Below, piece by piece: positions 17,749 through 28,381 of a stretch of 64,000 bases of DNA (positions are counted from its first letter, which is position 1; each line of letters begins with the position of its first letter). The notes beneath the pieces are model-generated. The model ran no database searches. It was not told where the DNA came from and saw only the letters and a program-made list of their open reading frames with translations. Made by a program: the position numbers and the translations under genes. The stretch is from an uncultured Verrucomicrobia subdivision 3 bacterium (GTDB taxonomy: Bacteria; Verrucomicrobiota; Verrucomicrobiia; Limisphaerales; UBA11358): positions 1 through 64,000 of the forward strand of contig CAIPKV010000053.1 of NCBI GenBank assembly GCA_903865745.1, given 5' to 3'.

Positions 17749-18291
17749 TTATTTTTCTGCGAACGGAAAACCCATCAACTTCAACAAATCGTGGGCTAAT
17801 TCATTTTTTCCAGCGGTGGTCACAATAGTGATGTCCATACCCTGCTGGCGCTTGATTTTTTCCAGTTCAATTTCCGGGAAAATGGTCTGATCCGGCACAC
17901 CAAACGTGTAGTTGCCCCGACCATCAAACTTGCGCGGCGACAAACCACGGAAATCACGAATACGAGGCAAAGCCGTGGCGACAAGACGGTCGTAAAATTC
18001 ATACATCGCATCACCGCGAAGCGTTACGCGGCAGCCAATGGCCTGGTTTTTTCGGAGCTTGAAATTAGCAACGTCTTTTTTTGACCGGCTGATAATCGGC
18101 TTGCGACCGGTTAACTGCGTTAAATCTTTCGAAGCATCTTCCAAGGCGCCTTTTTCAAGCGAGGCATTGATACCCATGTTGACGACAATCTTCACGAACT
18201 TCGGAATCTGGTGAATGTTCGCAAAATTGTGCTTAGCCTTGAGGGCCGGCACCACTTCTTCGTTATATTTTTTGTAAAGTCGAGATTTCAT
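17749..18291 (-). CDS. rplE: 50S ribosomal protein L5
   Basis: L5, 180 residues, which binds 5S rRNA and contacts P-site tRNA. The signature ITGRKPIISRSKKDVANFKL-like block (LTGRKPIISRSKKD) and the GRGNYTFGVPDQTIFPEI segment are complete. It lies after rplX with a 32-bp gap that carries a small hairpin. Confidence 0.97.
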   Translation of the reverse strand: MKSRLYKKYNEEVVPALKAKHNFANIHQIPKFVKIVVNMGINASLEKGALEDASKDLTQLTGRKPIISRSKKDVANFKLRKNQAIGCRVTLRGDAMYEFYDRLVATALPRIRDFRGLSPRKFDGRGNYTFGVPDQTIFPEIELEKIKRQQGMDITIVTTAGKNELAHDLLKLMGFPFAEK

Positions 18292-18298
18292 TTTAAAC

Positions 18299-18316
18299 TC
18301 ACGGATATGGCCGTGA
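18299..18316 (-). other. Small hairpin between rplE and rplX
   Basis: TCACGG, loop ATATGG, CCGTGA. It is the twin of the hairpin at 16441-16456; both contain GGCCGTGAA on the plus strand and both lie in gaps of the spc region. Confidence 0.45.
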
Positions 18317-18323
18317 AAATTAT

Positions 18324-18563
18324 TTACGCGGCGACCGCCTCAGCTTTTTTCACATTCGAGATGTGAATCGATCCTTCGCGATCCAGAATCGCTCCGTTGG
18401 GGTTCTGCTGGCTCTTCTTGACGTGCTTCTTAACCATCTGTAAACCTTCGACTATCACCCGCTGCTTCTCGGTCAGCACATGAATAATCTTGCCGCTCTT
18501 ACCTTTTTCTTTGCCGGCGATAACAGTTACCTGATCGCCTTTTTTGACGTGAAATTTTGACAT
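18324..18563 (-). CDS. rplX: 50S ribosomal protein L24
   Basis: L24, 79 residues from the ATG of [20 protein letters not shown], a KOW-domain assembly protein. The KOW motif [17 protein letters not shown] is at the N terminus. A TTG three codons upstream (18572) overlaps the rplN stop and has GGAGG five bases before it, so an 82-residue form coupled to rplN is possible. The ATG fits the family N terminus better. Confidence 0.94.
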   Translation of the reverse strand: MSKFHVKKGDQVTVIAGKEKGKSGKIIHVLTEKQRVIVEGLQMVKKHVKKSQQNPNGAILDREGSIHISNVKKAEAVAA

Positions 18564-18568
18564 AACCT

Positions 18569-18934
18569 TCAAATAACCTCCGGAGCAAGTGAAATAATCT
18601 TCATAAACTTCTTTTCCCGAAGTTCGCGGGCGACTGGACCAAAAATACGAGTCCCTTTAGGATTCAGTTCTTTGTCAATGATGACACAGGCATTGCTGTC
18701 GAAACGCAGCACCGAACCATCGGCGCGTGCAATAATATGGCGCGTGCGAACAACCACGGCGTCGTGAACTTCGCCTTTTTTCACCGAGCCATCGGGTGCC
18801 GCTTCTTTGATATGGACCTTGATGACGTCACCAATGCCGGCATACGTCTGATTGCGACCGAGCACACCAATGTTCCAAGCCACTTTGGCACCGGTGTTAT
18901 CTGCCACATCTAAACTGGATCGAACTTGCAACAT
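18569..18934 (-). CDS. rplN: 50S ribosomal protein L14
   Basis: L14, 121 residues (usual 120-123), at the subunit interface. It begins [20 protein letters not shown] and carries the L14 signature region around [19 protein letters not shown]. The end IISLAPEVI is standard. The stop lies just before rplX, suggesting translational coupling. Confidence 0.97.
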   Translation of the reverse strand: MLQVRSSLDVADNTGAKVAWNIGVLGRNQTYAGIGDVIKVHIKEAAPDGSVKKGEVHDAVVVRTRHIIARADGSVLRFDSNACVIIDKELNPKGTRIFGPVARELREKKFMKIISLAPEVI

Positions 18935-18944
18935 AAAATTATAA

Positions 18945-19244
18945 TCAGGCTGCGACTGCGGTTAAAGCCTCGCCGCGCTCCACAACTTCCACAAGCGTCC
19001 AGCGCTTCAACTTTGACAGCGGGCGGGATTCCTCAATGCGAACGGTGTCGCCCGGCTTCGCCTGCGCCTTTTCATCGTGCGCGTAAAACTTCTTGTAAGA
19101 GGTAACGATTTTCTTAAATTTGGGGTGTGGAAAACGGCGTTCCACTCGCACCACAATCGTCTTAGTCATCTTGTTCGAGACAACCTCCCCGACACGCTGC
19201 TTGCGTTTGCCGGTTGACGCCATAATATTCGTTGATTCAGCCAT
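18945..19244 (-). CDS. rpsQ: 30S ribosomal protein S17
   Basis: S17, 99 residues, an OB-fold 16S-binding protein. The core [19 protein letters not shown] and the signature [19 protein letters not shown] are clear. The N terminus has an extra segment ([15 protein letters not shown]); the Met at residue 8 would give 92 residues, closer to the family, so the start is uncertain. Confidence 0.95.
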   Translation of the reverse strand: MAESTNIMASTGKRKQRVGEVVSNKMTKTIVVRVERRFPHPKFKKIVTSYKKFYAHDEKAQAKPGDTVRIEESRPLSKLKRWTLVEVVERGEALTAVAA

Positions 19245-19250
19245 ACAAAA

Positions 19251-19469
19251 TTATTTCGCCGCCGGTTTCGACGCCTGGTTCCGCAATGCCGACATACGGG
19301 TTTCGACGCGTGCAATGTCCTTGCGCAGCGTGCGCAGGCGTGCGGGTTTTTCCAACTGCGCACTCGCCTGTTGCAGGCGCAAGTTGAAGATTTCGTGACG
19401 GAGATCGCGGCCGAGTGCCGCCAACTCCACCAGCGTGGCATCTTTGATTTTGGAATCGGAAAACTTCAT
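19251..19469 (-). CDS. rpmC: 50S ribosomal protein L29
   Basis: L29, 72 residues, two helices at the polypeptide exit. Family features are the N-terminal LVELAALGRDLRHEIFNLRL and the basic segment ARLRTLRKDIARVETRM. A short Ala/Lys tail is added. It lies between rplP and rpsQ, 6 bp from each. Confidence 0.94.
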   Translation of the reverse strand: MKFSDSKIKDATLVELAALGRDLRHEIFNLRLQQASAQLEKPARLRTLRKDIARVETRMSALRNQASKPAAK

Positions 19470-19475
19470 AAACTC

Positions 19476-19898
19476 TCAGCTTGCGTGGTGATGGCGCGAA
19501 ATAAACTTGGTTTTGATGGGCAATTTTGTCGCAGCCAAGCGCATGGATTCACGAGCTTCGGCTTCCGTAATGCCATCGACTTCAAACAAAACATTCGCAG
19601 GACGGATGACCGCCACCCAGCCTTCAAGCGGTGCTTTGCCCTTACCCATTCGGGTTTCTAGGGGCTTCTTCGTGTAAGACTTCTGCGGGAACACCCGAAT
19701 CCACATCTTGCCTTTACGCTTCATGTGGCGAGTAATCGCTACGCGGCAGGCTTCCAGCTGCTTGCCGTCCATCCAGCAACGTTCGAGCGCCATCAAACCA
19801 AATTCGCCGAACGCTACGGTATTACCCGTCAGCGCCAGCCCCGTGCGACTACCACGGTGCATCTTGCGAAACTTTACTTTTGCCGGTTGCATTGCCAT
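19476..19898 (-). CDS. rplP: 50S ribosomal protein L16
   Basis: L16, 140 residues, which shapes the A-site side of the peptidyl transferase centre. The family N terminus is KVRKMHRG-like (KVKFRKMHRGSRTG), with the signature RVFPQKSYTKKPLETRMGKGK split over the middle. Four or five residues precede the usual start (MAMQPAKVKF). Standard position after rpsC. Confidence 0.97.
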   Translation of the reverse strand: MAMQPAKVKFRKMHRGSRTGLALTGNTVAFGEFGLMALERCWMDGKQLEACRVAITRHMKRKGKMWIRVFPQKSYTKKPLETRMGKGKAPLEGWVAVIRPANVLFEVDGITEAEARESMRLAATKLPIKTKFISRHHHAS

Positions 19899-19919
19899 AA
19901 CAAAAATTCTTCTAAAATA

Positions 19920-20588
19920 TTATCCCACCACCGGCGCGGCCGGTTTAACTTCTTTCTTCTGCGGCTTATTCTCACCCTTGCAAATCCAGCACTTGATGCC
20001 GAGCTTGCCATAAACCGTCTTCGCTTCCGCGAAACCATAGTCAATATTTGCACGGAGCGTGTGCAGCGGCACCCGGCCCCAGTGATACATTTCTACGCGA
20101 GCCAGTTCAGCGCCACCGAGTCGGCCACCGGCGCGAATCTTGATGCCCTCAGCACCGAAATCTTTCGCAGTCTGCAAAGCCTTCTTCATCGCGCGGCGAA
20201 AAGATACGCGGCGTTCAAGTTGCAACGCGATGTTTTCAGCGCACAACTGCGCATCAAGTTCGGGCTGCTTTACTTCGACGATGTCTACGTAAACTTCCTT
20301 ACCAGTCTTCTTGCTCAGCTCTTCCTTTAGCTTGTCAATTTCCGAACCTTTGCGGCCGATAACGACACCGGGACGGGCGGTCAAAATTGTCACTCGGCAA
20401 CGATTGGTCGCACGTTCAATTAAAATCTTCGGTACCGAGGCACCTTCGAGCTTCTTCTTCAGCAGGTCGCGAATTAAACGGTCTTCGGTTAACAGCTTAC
20501 TGAATTCTTTCTTGTCGGCATACCACTTGGAGCGCCAGTCTTTGTTGACTGCGACACGTAAGCCGATTGGATTGGTCTTTTGGCCCAT
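19920..20588 (-). CDS. rpsC: 30S ribosomal protein S3
   Basis: S3, 222 residues, part of the mRNA entry helicase. It starts [20 protein letters not shown]. The KH domain includes [17 protein letters not shown], and the C-terminal domain includes [16 protein letters not shown]. Length is normal. It lies between rplV and rplP. Confidence 0.97.
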   Translation of the reverse strand: MGQKTNPIGLRVAVNKDWRSKWYADKKEFSKLLTEDRLIRDLLKKKLEGASVPKILIERATNRCRVTILTARPGVVIGRKGSEIDKLKEELSKKTGKEVYVDIVEVKQPELDAQLCAENIALQLERRVSFRRAMKKALQTAKDFGAEGIKIRAGGRLGGAELARVEMYHWGRVPLHTLRANIDYGFAEAKTVYGKLGIKCWICKGENKPQKKEVKPAAPVVG

Positions 20589-20591
20589 ATA

Positions 20592-20924
20592 TTATTCGTC
20601 GGACAAAGTGATTTTGATATGGCAACGGCGTTTCAAGATCGGACCAGCCGAACCGCGTGCCTTCGGTTGAAAACGTTTGATGGTCGTCGCCGTACCCGCA
20701 ACCGCTTCCTTGATGCGCAAACTTTCGGGACGGAGTTTGTTGTTGTTTTCCGCATTGGCGATGGCCGAATGCAGCGTCTTGGCGACAAAGCGCGCGCCCT
20801 TGCGCGGCACGACGGCCAGAATCTGCTCGGCCTCCAATGCACGCAGACCCTGTATCTGCCGCACGACTTCGCGCATCTTTTGCGCGGACATCGGGATATT
20901 TTTGGTGATGGCGAAAACTTCCAT
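20592..20924 (-). CDS. rplV: 50S ribosomal protein L22
   Basis: L22, 110 residues, which lines the exit tunnel. It contains ITKNIPMSAQKMREVVRQIQ-type N-terminal helices and the C-terminal signature KRFQPKARGSAGPILKRRCHIKI in two parts. The tunnel-hairpin region is intact. It lies 5 bp after rpsS. Confidence 0.95.
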   Translation of the reverse strand: MEVFAITKNIPMSAQKMREVVRQIQGLRALEAEQILAVVPRKGARFVAKTLHSAIANAENNNKLRPESLRIKEAVAGTATTIKRFQPKARGSAGPILKRRCHIKITLSDE

Positions 20925-20929
20925 AAAAA

Positions 20930-21211
20930 CTATTTGGCTTCCGCCTTTGCGGTGTGGGCGCCGTGCTTCTTGAACGTGCGGGTCAGGGAGAATTCTCCGA
21001 GCTTGTGACCAACCATGTTTTCTGTAATGAAAACCGGGTTAAAAACCTTGCCGTTGTGAACCGTGAACGTCAGACCGACAAATTCCGGCGTAATCGTCGA
21101 GCGACGTGACCAGGTCTTGATTGGCGTCTTCTGATTAGCCGCCTTAGCCTTTTGGATTTTTTCCAAAAGATGACCTTCTACAAACGGGCCTTTTTTAATC
21201 GAACGTCCCAT
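20930..21211 (-). CDS. rpsS: 30S ribosomal protein S19
   Basis: S19, 93 residues, a head protein. It begins [19 protein letters not shown] and includes the family signature [20 protein letters not shown]. It lies 3 bp after rplB. Confidence 0.97.
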   Translation of the reverse strand: MGRSIKKGPFVEGHLLEKIQKAKAANQKTPIKTWSRRSTITPEFVGLTFTVHNGKVFNPVFITENMVGHKLGEFSLTRTFKKHGAHTAKAEAK

Positions 21212-21214
21212 AAA

Positions 21215-22069
21215 TTATTTGTTTTTCATCGGCAAACCATTGCGCTGAACAATGATGAGGCGATTGGAAGTTTTGTATTTCGCACGGGTCTTGCCACCCT
21301 TGGCAACCTTGCCCCACGGCGACATCAATTGCTGCCAGCCACCACCACCCTTTGATTTACCCTGACCGCCACCGTTTGGATGGTCAACCGGGTTACGCGC
21401 CATACCGCGCGTGATGCCGCGATGACCGCGATGACGAGTGCGCCCCGCCTTGCCGAGAATAATATTTTCGTGCTCGGTGTTACCAACCTGACCGATGGTC
21501 GCGTAGCACTCTTCGTTGATTTTGCGGATTTCGCCTGAAGGCAAACGAATCTGTGCGTAGCCTTGGTCGCGCGACATCAAGGTCGCTGCGCCGCCCGCCG
21601 AACGAACCATCTGACCGCCACGACCGGGCTGAAGCTCCAAATTGTGAATTGCCGTACTGACCGGAATCGCCTTGAGCGGCAGAGAATTGCCAACTTCCGG
21701 CGGCGCCGTCGGGCCGCTGGAGATGATGCGACCAACCGTCACGCCAACCGGCGCAATAATATAACGCTTCTCGCCGTCCTTGTATTCCAGGAGCGCGAGG
21801 CGGGCAGAACGCAACGGATCATACTCAATCGCCGCTACTGTCGCTTCCACGCCGTGCTTATTGCGCTTGAAATCCACGATGCGGATTTTCTGTTTGTGAC
21901 CACCACCGATGCCGCGTGCAGTGACGCGCCCATAATGGTTACGTCCGCCCGTCTTCTTGCGGATTTCCACAAGCGACTTCTCCGGCTTCGTCTTGGTAAT
22001 GTCACTGAAGTCCGCGATTGTTATATATCGCGTGGACGGCGTCAGTGGTCTAAATGTTTTAACGGGCAT
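21215..22069 (-). CDS. rplB: 50S ribosomal protein L2
   Basis: L2, 284 residues, near the peptidyl transferase centre. The start is the ATG of MPVKTFRPLTPSTRYIT; a TTG eight codons upstream is not conserved. The catalytic-region signature MARNPVDHPNGGGQGKSKGG is intact, including the essential His. It is the first gene of the cluster here: rpsJ, rplC, rplD and rplW, which precede it in most bacteria, are not upstream. It has its own promoter and a leader of about 120 nt. Confidence 0.97.
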   Translation of the reverse strand: MPVKTFRPLTPSTRYITIADFSDITKTKPEKSLVEIRKKTGGRNHYGRVTARGIGGGHKQKIRIVDFKRNKHGVEATVAAIEYDPLRSARLALLEYKDGEKRYIIAPVGVTVGRIISSGPTAPPEVGNSLPLKAIPVSTAIHNLELQPGRGGQMVRSAGGAATLMSRDQGYAQIRLPSGEIRKINEECYATIGQVGNTEHENIILGKAGRTRHRGHRGITRGMARNPVDHPNGGGQGKSKGGGGWQQLMSPWGKVAKGGKTRAKYKTSNRLIIVQRNGLPMKNK

Positions 22070-22377
22070 AATAACTAAAGTTTTTTTCAGCAACTTTTTG
22101 AAGTCAGCGAGCCATCAATCCTGTCCCTGCTGGGAATCAGTTATCGGTTCACAAACAATGCTGTCCTACCATCCTTACGGGCGGCGAGGAGTGGTGAAAA
22201 TATCAAATGTAAGTTTCATTGCAATACTTTTTTAAACTTTTTTTCAGTGTGCTAAAAAATTCACTTCGACCCCCACCATTCTTGACTCTTTGAAATGTTT
22301 ACTCGAGCTCACGAATACAAGGTTTTTTCAAACCGCTCTTTCATTGCCCGCCGCGCGCATTCAGATAAATTGTCGGC
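22070..22377. other. Divergent promoter region between rplB and cobA/hemD
   Basis: A 308-bp gap, AT-rich near 22200-22320. It holds a good minus-strand promoter for the ribosomal cluster (22197-22224). On the plus strand a TTGACT at 22282-22287 could be a -35 for the CobA/HemD gene, but no matching -10 stands out. No tRNA or small ORF is seen. Confidence 0.6.
22197..22224 (-). promoter_or_regulatory. Promoter of the rplB-rplQ cluster
   Basis: Read on the minus strand: -35 TTGCAA (22219-22224), a 16-bp spacer, and -10 TATTTT (22197-22202) preceded by TTTGA, an extended -10. It matches the rpsL promoter in spacer length, the TG just after the -35, and the TTTGATATWTT core. Confidence 0.65.
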
Positions 22378-23901
22378 GTGAAATCCAAAGGCACAGTTTA
22401 TTTAGTAGGCGCAGGACCTGGCGATGCCGGCCTGCTGACGTTGCGCGGTGCGGAATTGCTCCGGCTCGCTGAAGTGGTCGTTAGCGACGTGCTGGTAAAT
22501 CCTGAACTACTCCGACTCGCGCCCGCATCTGCCGAAATTATTACGCGCGGCAACCACAAACGCGACGGCGGCCTTTCGCAGGAACAACTCACTGAACTCA
22601 TGCTCGCCCGTGCCCACGAGGGTAAAATCGTCGTGCGCCTCAAGGGTGGCGACCCTTTCATCTTTGGTCGTGGTGGTGAAGAAGCGGAAAAACTGGCCGC
22701 AGAAAAAATTCCGTTCGAGGTTGTGCCCGGCGTTTCATCCATCGTGGCGGCGGCGAATTACGCGGGCATTCCGCTCACACACCGCGAACATTGCTCCAGC
22801 TTCACGGTCTTCACTGGTCACAGCGATTCAGCGGATGCGTCCACCGCACTACGCTACGAGCAGATTGCCAAGATCCCCGGCACCAAGGTTGTATTGATGG
22901 GCATGGATAATCTTGCCGACTGGACAAAGTCGCTTATCGCCCACGGCATGGCCGGCGAGACGCCCGTTGCCGTCGTCCATCGCGGCACCACTGGCCGACA
23001 GAAATCCGTCGCTGGCACGTTGGCGACGATTGCGAAGCTGGCAGAGAAGGAAGAACTTTCGCCGCCAGCCATCATTATTGTTGGCGACGTGGTGAAGCTG
23101 CGCGGAAAACTTAACTGGTTCGAATCCAAGCCGCTCTTTGGCCAGCGCATCGTAGTCACGCGGCGCTCGGAACAGGCCAGCTCGTTTGCGCACCGGCTCG
23201 CGAAACTTGGCGCGGATGTTTTGGAAGTACCCACCATCAAACTCACGCATCCGACCGAGCGCGACGCCATCATTGACTGCTTGTTGGAATTAAATTCCTA
23301 CGACTGGTTCATTTTCACCAGCGCGAACGGCGTGACGGCGTTCTTCGACATGTTCTTCAAACGCTTTCAGGACTTGCGCGAGATCGGTGGCGCACGCATC
23401 GCGGCGGTCGGTCCGGCCACAGCCGCGAAATTGCGGGAGCTGCATTTGCAGGTGGACGTGCAGCCGGAAGAGTTCACCGCCAAGAAAATCGCCGAGGCGT
23501 TCATGAAATACCAGAACATCGAAAACGTAAAGATGTGCCTGCTGCGCGCCGAGGTCGCGAATAAAGATTTGCCGGACGCGCTCCAGGAAATGGGCGCCAT
23601 CGTCGATGACATCGCCATTTACAAAACCGTAGCCGAGACCGAAGACCGCACCGGTGCCGGCACACGCCTGCTTGCAGAAGGCGCGGACTGGGTGACCTTC
23701 ACGAGCACTTCAACGGTAGAACATTTTCACGCGCGGTTCGATTTGCCGAAGCTGCTGAAACAATTTCCGCAGCTAAAGCTTGCATCCATTGGCCCGGAAA
23801 CGACTAAGGCCATTACCGCGCTCGGTCTCAAGCCAACGCTTGAAGCTAAGGAGCACACTACCGACGGTTTGATCGCAGCATTGCTCAAGGCAACCAAATA
23901 A
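22378..23901 (+). CDS. Fused uroporphyrinogen-III methyltransferase / synthase
   Basis: A 507-residue fusion. Residues 1-240 are a SUMT (CobA-type) methyltransferase that makes precorrin-2: YLVGAGPGDAGLLTLRGAE at the N terminus, VRLKGGDPFIFGRGGEE near 85-100 and the GVSSIVAAANYAGIPLTHR block. Residues 250-507 are HemD, uroporphyrinogen-III synthase, starting FGQRIVVTRRSEQASSFA. Together they form and methylate the type III ring for siroheme or cobalamin; HemD alone serves haem. The start is the GTG of (M)KSKGTVYLVG. No other tetrapyrrole gene is adjacent. Confidence 0.93.
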   Translation: MKSKGTVYLVGAGPGDAGLLTLRGAELLRLAEVVVSDVLVNPELLRLAPASAEIITRGNHKRDGGLSQEQLTELMLARAHEGKIVVRLKGGDPFIFGRGGEEAEKLAAEKIPFEVVPGVSSIVAAANYAGIPLTHREHCSSFTVFTGHSDSADASTALRYEQIAKIPGTKVVLMGMDNLADWTKSLIAHGMAGETPVAVVHRGTTGRQKSVAGTLATIAKLAEKEELSPPAIIIVGDVVKLRGKLNWFESKPLFGQRIVVTRRSEQASSFAHRLAKLGADVLEVPTIKLTHPTERDAIIDCLLELNSYDWFIFTSANGVTAFFDMFFKRFQDLREIGGARIAAVGPATAAKLRELHLQVDVQPEEFTAKKIAEAFMKYQNIENVKMCLLRAEVANKDLPDALQEMGAIVDDIAIYKTVAETEDRTGAGTRLLAEGADWVTFTSTSTVEHFHARFDLPKLLKQFPQLKLASIGPETTKAITALGLKPTLEAKEHTTDGLIAALLKATK

Positions 23902-23902
23902 A

Positions 23903-23943
23903 AAACTGCCGGACGAAATTATTTTCATCCGGCAGTTTCTTTT
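23903..23943. terminator. Bidirectional terminator
   Basis: The stem AAACTGCCGGA(C/T)GAAA-like / CATCCGGCAGTTT is flanked by an A run on the left and T-rich sequence on the right. It serves the CobA/HemD gene (plus) and ppnP (minus). Confidence 0.85.
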
Positions 23944-23957
23944 AATTGTTTTTAGCT

Positions 23958-24236
23958 TCAGCGTTTGTAGTAGCAGAGATAGGCGACGTCGCCGGCGGCT
24001 TCCACCTCGAACTTCACGCCCTTGGGGACAATGAAGAATTTGCCCGGACCGTAGCTCGCCCAGTCGCCGCCGGGCAGTTTGGCCTTCAGTGTGCCGGCCA
24101 CGATGTGCATGTGTTCCACGCAATCGGTGCCGAAGCTGTAGTTGCCGGGTTCAATGACGCCCACGGTGGCCGGACCGTCGGTGGTGCCGATGGCGAGGCT
24201 CTGGACTTTGCCTTCAAAATAAGAATTATGTTTCAT
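23958..24236 (-). CDS. ppnP: Pyrimidine/purine nucleoside phosphorylase
   Basis: A 92-residue small cupin of the PpnP (YaiE, DUF1255) family, which splits several nucleosides to base and ribose-1-phosphate. It aligns along its whole length with E. coli YaiE: NSYFEGKVQSLAI, PATVGVIEPGNYSFGT, the centre MHIVAGTLKAKLPG and the end DVAYLCYYKR. It is a single gene between two plus-strand genes. Family assignment is strong; the substrate range is by analogy. Confidence 0.9.
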   Translation of the reverse strand: MKHNSYFEGKVQSLAIGTTDGPATVGVIEPGNYSFGTDCVEHMHIVAGTLKAKLPGGDWASYGPGKFFIVPKGVKFEVEAAGDVAYLCYYKR

Positions 24237-24299
24237 GCGCGCGTTTTAATGCCTTTTTTTGCGGCAATAATCAATTCAAACCGCGCGCCGTCTCGCTGA

Positions 24300-26720
<2,421 letters not shown>

Positions 26721-27175
26721 CCGACTATAACGTCGGCAGGCCGTTGGCGTCGGACAGGCGCAGAAGGCTGTGGTCAAAAAGAGACAGTTGGAGTGCGATT
26801 TGGTTCAAAAAAGGCGTTTTTTCCATAAGTCGTTCAGCCGGAGCCTACACTGGAGTCGCTTTTTCAAAAAGCGGGTCCGCCTTTTGAAAAAGCGGGTCAG
26901 CTTATCGTAAAGGCGGGTCAGCTTTTCCAATAAGCTGGTCATCCTTTCCCGAAAGCGGGTCCGCCTACGCCAAAGGCGGCGTCGCCTTTGGACAAAGCAG
27001 GTCAGCTTTTTTGAAAAGCGAGTCAGCCTTTCCCGAAGGCGGGTCGAGAGTGGGCTACGGCGGGGTCGCCGGCGGCAAAAGCGGGTCAGCTTTTTTCAAA
27101 GGCGGGGTCGCTTTTCCCGACGGCGAGCCCGCTTTTTACAAAAGATGGTACGCCTATGGCGACGGCGAACCGATT
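26721..27175. other. Convergent gap filled by array B
   Basis: A 455-bp gap between the 3' ends of ligA and the isomerase-like gene. Apart from array B (26850-27170), it has an imperfect CCGAC/GTCGG inverted repeat just after the ligA stop. No gene is supported; open frames here follow the repeat. Confidence 0.65.
26850..27170. repeat. 21-bp tandem array B, about 15 units
   Basis: Units share AAAGCGGGTCAGC with a T-rich half. The GTC landmark recurs at 26855, 26875, 26896, 26917, 26938, 26959, 26981, 27001, 27022, 27043, 27065, 27085 and 27107, with decayed copies near 27127 and 27148. Steps are 20, 21 or 22, but 14 steps total 293 bp, a mean of 20.9, so the register is kept. Many units contain GCTTTT...AAAAGC inverted repeats. 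The array abuts the stop codon of the isomerase-like gene at 27176. Confidence 0.9.
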
Positions 27176-28210
27176 TTATTTCTTCTTGGAGAAGGCCGCA
27201 TCGAAGGCGGCGGCGTTCGGCGCGAAGTCCAGCTTGCGCACGAAGGCGCAACTCTCGGTCGCACCGTGAACGCGATCCATCCGGCCATCCTCCCATTCCA
27301 CGGAGAGCGGGCCGCGATAGCCGGCGTCGTTTAGCGCGACAATGATGTCCTCAAATTCTATATCGCCGTGGCCAAGGGAACGGAAATCCCAGAAGCGCCG
27401 CGCGTCCGTGAAGTCGGTGTGCCCGCCGAAAACGCCGACCGTGCCGTTGCCATGACCCCACCAGACGTCTTTCATGTGCGCATGGAAGATGCGGTCGGAA
27501 AATTCGCGGATGAATTTGACGTAGTTCACGCCCTGATAGCCGAGATGCGAGGGATCGTAGTTGAAACCGAAGCGCGGATGCCGGTTCACCGCCGCCAAAG
27601 CGCGATGCGCGGTGGCAATGTCGAAGGCAATCTCAGTGGGATGCACTTCGAGCGCGAAGTTGACGTTCTCTTTTTCGAACACGTCGAGGATGGGCAGCCA
27701 GCGTTTGGCGAAATCGGCATAACCTTTGTTCCAATAATCCTGGCTGGTCGGCGGGAAACCATAAATCGAATGCCAGATGGAGGAGCCGGTAAAGCCATTC
27801 ACGACGGCGGCTTCACCTTTCTTCGCACCGGGCTGGGCGTTGAAGAATTTGCGCGCGGCGCGGGCGGTGGCCTTCATTTTTTCGGCGGCGCGCTGGCGGA
27901 CACCTTCCGGTTTGCCATCGCCCCAGACATCGGCGGGCAGGATGGCCTGATGCCGTTCGTCAATCAGATCGCACACGGCCTGGCCCACGAGGTGCGCGGA
28001 GATGGCAAAACATTTGAGGCCATGCTTGGCGAGCAGCGCCCACTTCTTTTTTACGTAATCGGGTTCGGCCAGCGCGCGATCCACTTCGAAGTGGTCGCCC
28101 CAGCAGGCGAGTTCCACGCCGTCGTAGCCCATTTTTTTGACGAGCGGCAGGAGTTCGGCGAGGGAAAGGTCGGCCCATTGGCCGGTAAAGAGAGTGACGG
28201 GTCGTGGCAT
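27176..28210 (-). CDS. Sugar phosphate isomerase/epimerase-like TIM barrel
   Basis: A 344-residue protein of the xylose isomerase-like TIM-barrel family (AP endonuclease 2 superfamily), which generally acts on sugars or sugar acids with a divalent metal. Visible blocks: [18 protein letters not shown] at the N terminus, [12 protein letters not shown] in the middle, [18 protein letters not shown] with a likely metal His, and [13 protein letters not shown] near the end, with a likely metal Glu. The start is placed at the ATG of [10 protein letters not shown]; an ATG eight codons upstream is possible. Substrate unknown. Such genes often accompany Gfo/Idh/MocA oxidoreductases, one of which is nearby on the other strand. 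Confidence 0.82.
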   Translation of the reverse strand: MPRPVTLFTGQWADLSLAELLPLVKKMGYDGVELACWGDHFEVDRALAEPDYVKKKWALLAKHGLKCFAISAHLVGQAVCDLIDERHQAILPADVWGDGKPEGVRQRAAEKMKATARAARKFFNAQPGAKKGEAAVVNGFTGSSIWHSIYGFPPTSQDYWNKGYADFAKRWLPILDVFEKENVNFALEVHPTEIAFDIATAHRALAAVNRHPRFGFNYDPSHLGYQGVNYVKFIREFSDRIFHAHMKDVWWGHGNGTVGVFGGHTDFTDARRFWDFRSLGHGDIEFEDIIVALNDAGYRGPLSVEWEDGRMDRVHGATESCAFVRKLDFAPNAAAFDAAFSKKK

Positions 28211-28318
28211 AAGTAAATGAGTGTGTCCGGTCATCTTGCCAAGATGCGCCGTTAGGTCAAGCGCGCCGAAAAGATAATTGCGTCCGACTGAACTGAGATA
28301 TTCCTACTCGGGTATTGC

Positions 28319-28333
28319 AAAAAAAAAAAAAAA
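28319..28333 (+). repeat. A15 homopolymer
   Basis: Fifteen consecutive A in the gap between the isomerase-like gene and the DoxX-like gene, the longest homopolymer noticed in the window. It lies 48 bp upstream of the DoxX-like start, where a promoter would be expected. Confidence 0.9.
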
Positions 28334-28381
28334 TGGCAACCTTTTGACGCAAACTTACGTCTGCCTGAACAACATTGAATC

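Noticed and set aside
22070-22377. Possible tRNA or riboswitch before the CobA/HemD gene
   Set aside because: No cloverleaf or cobalamin-type box could be found by eye; the gap is explained by the ribosomal promoter and leader.
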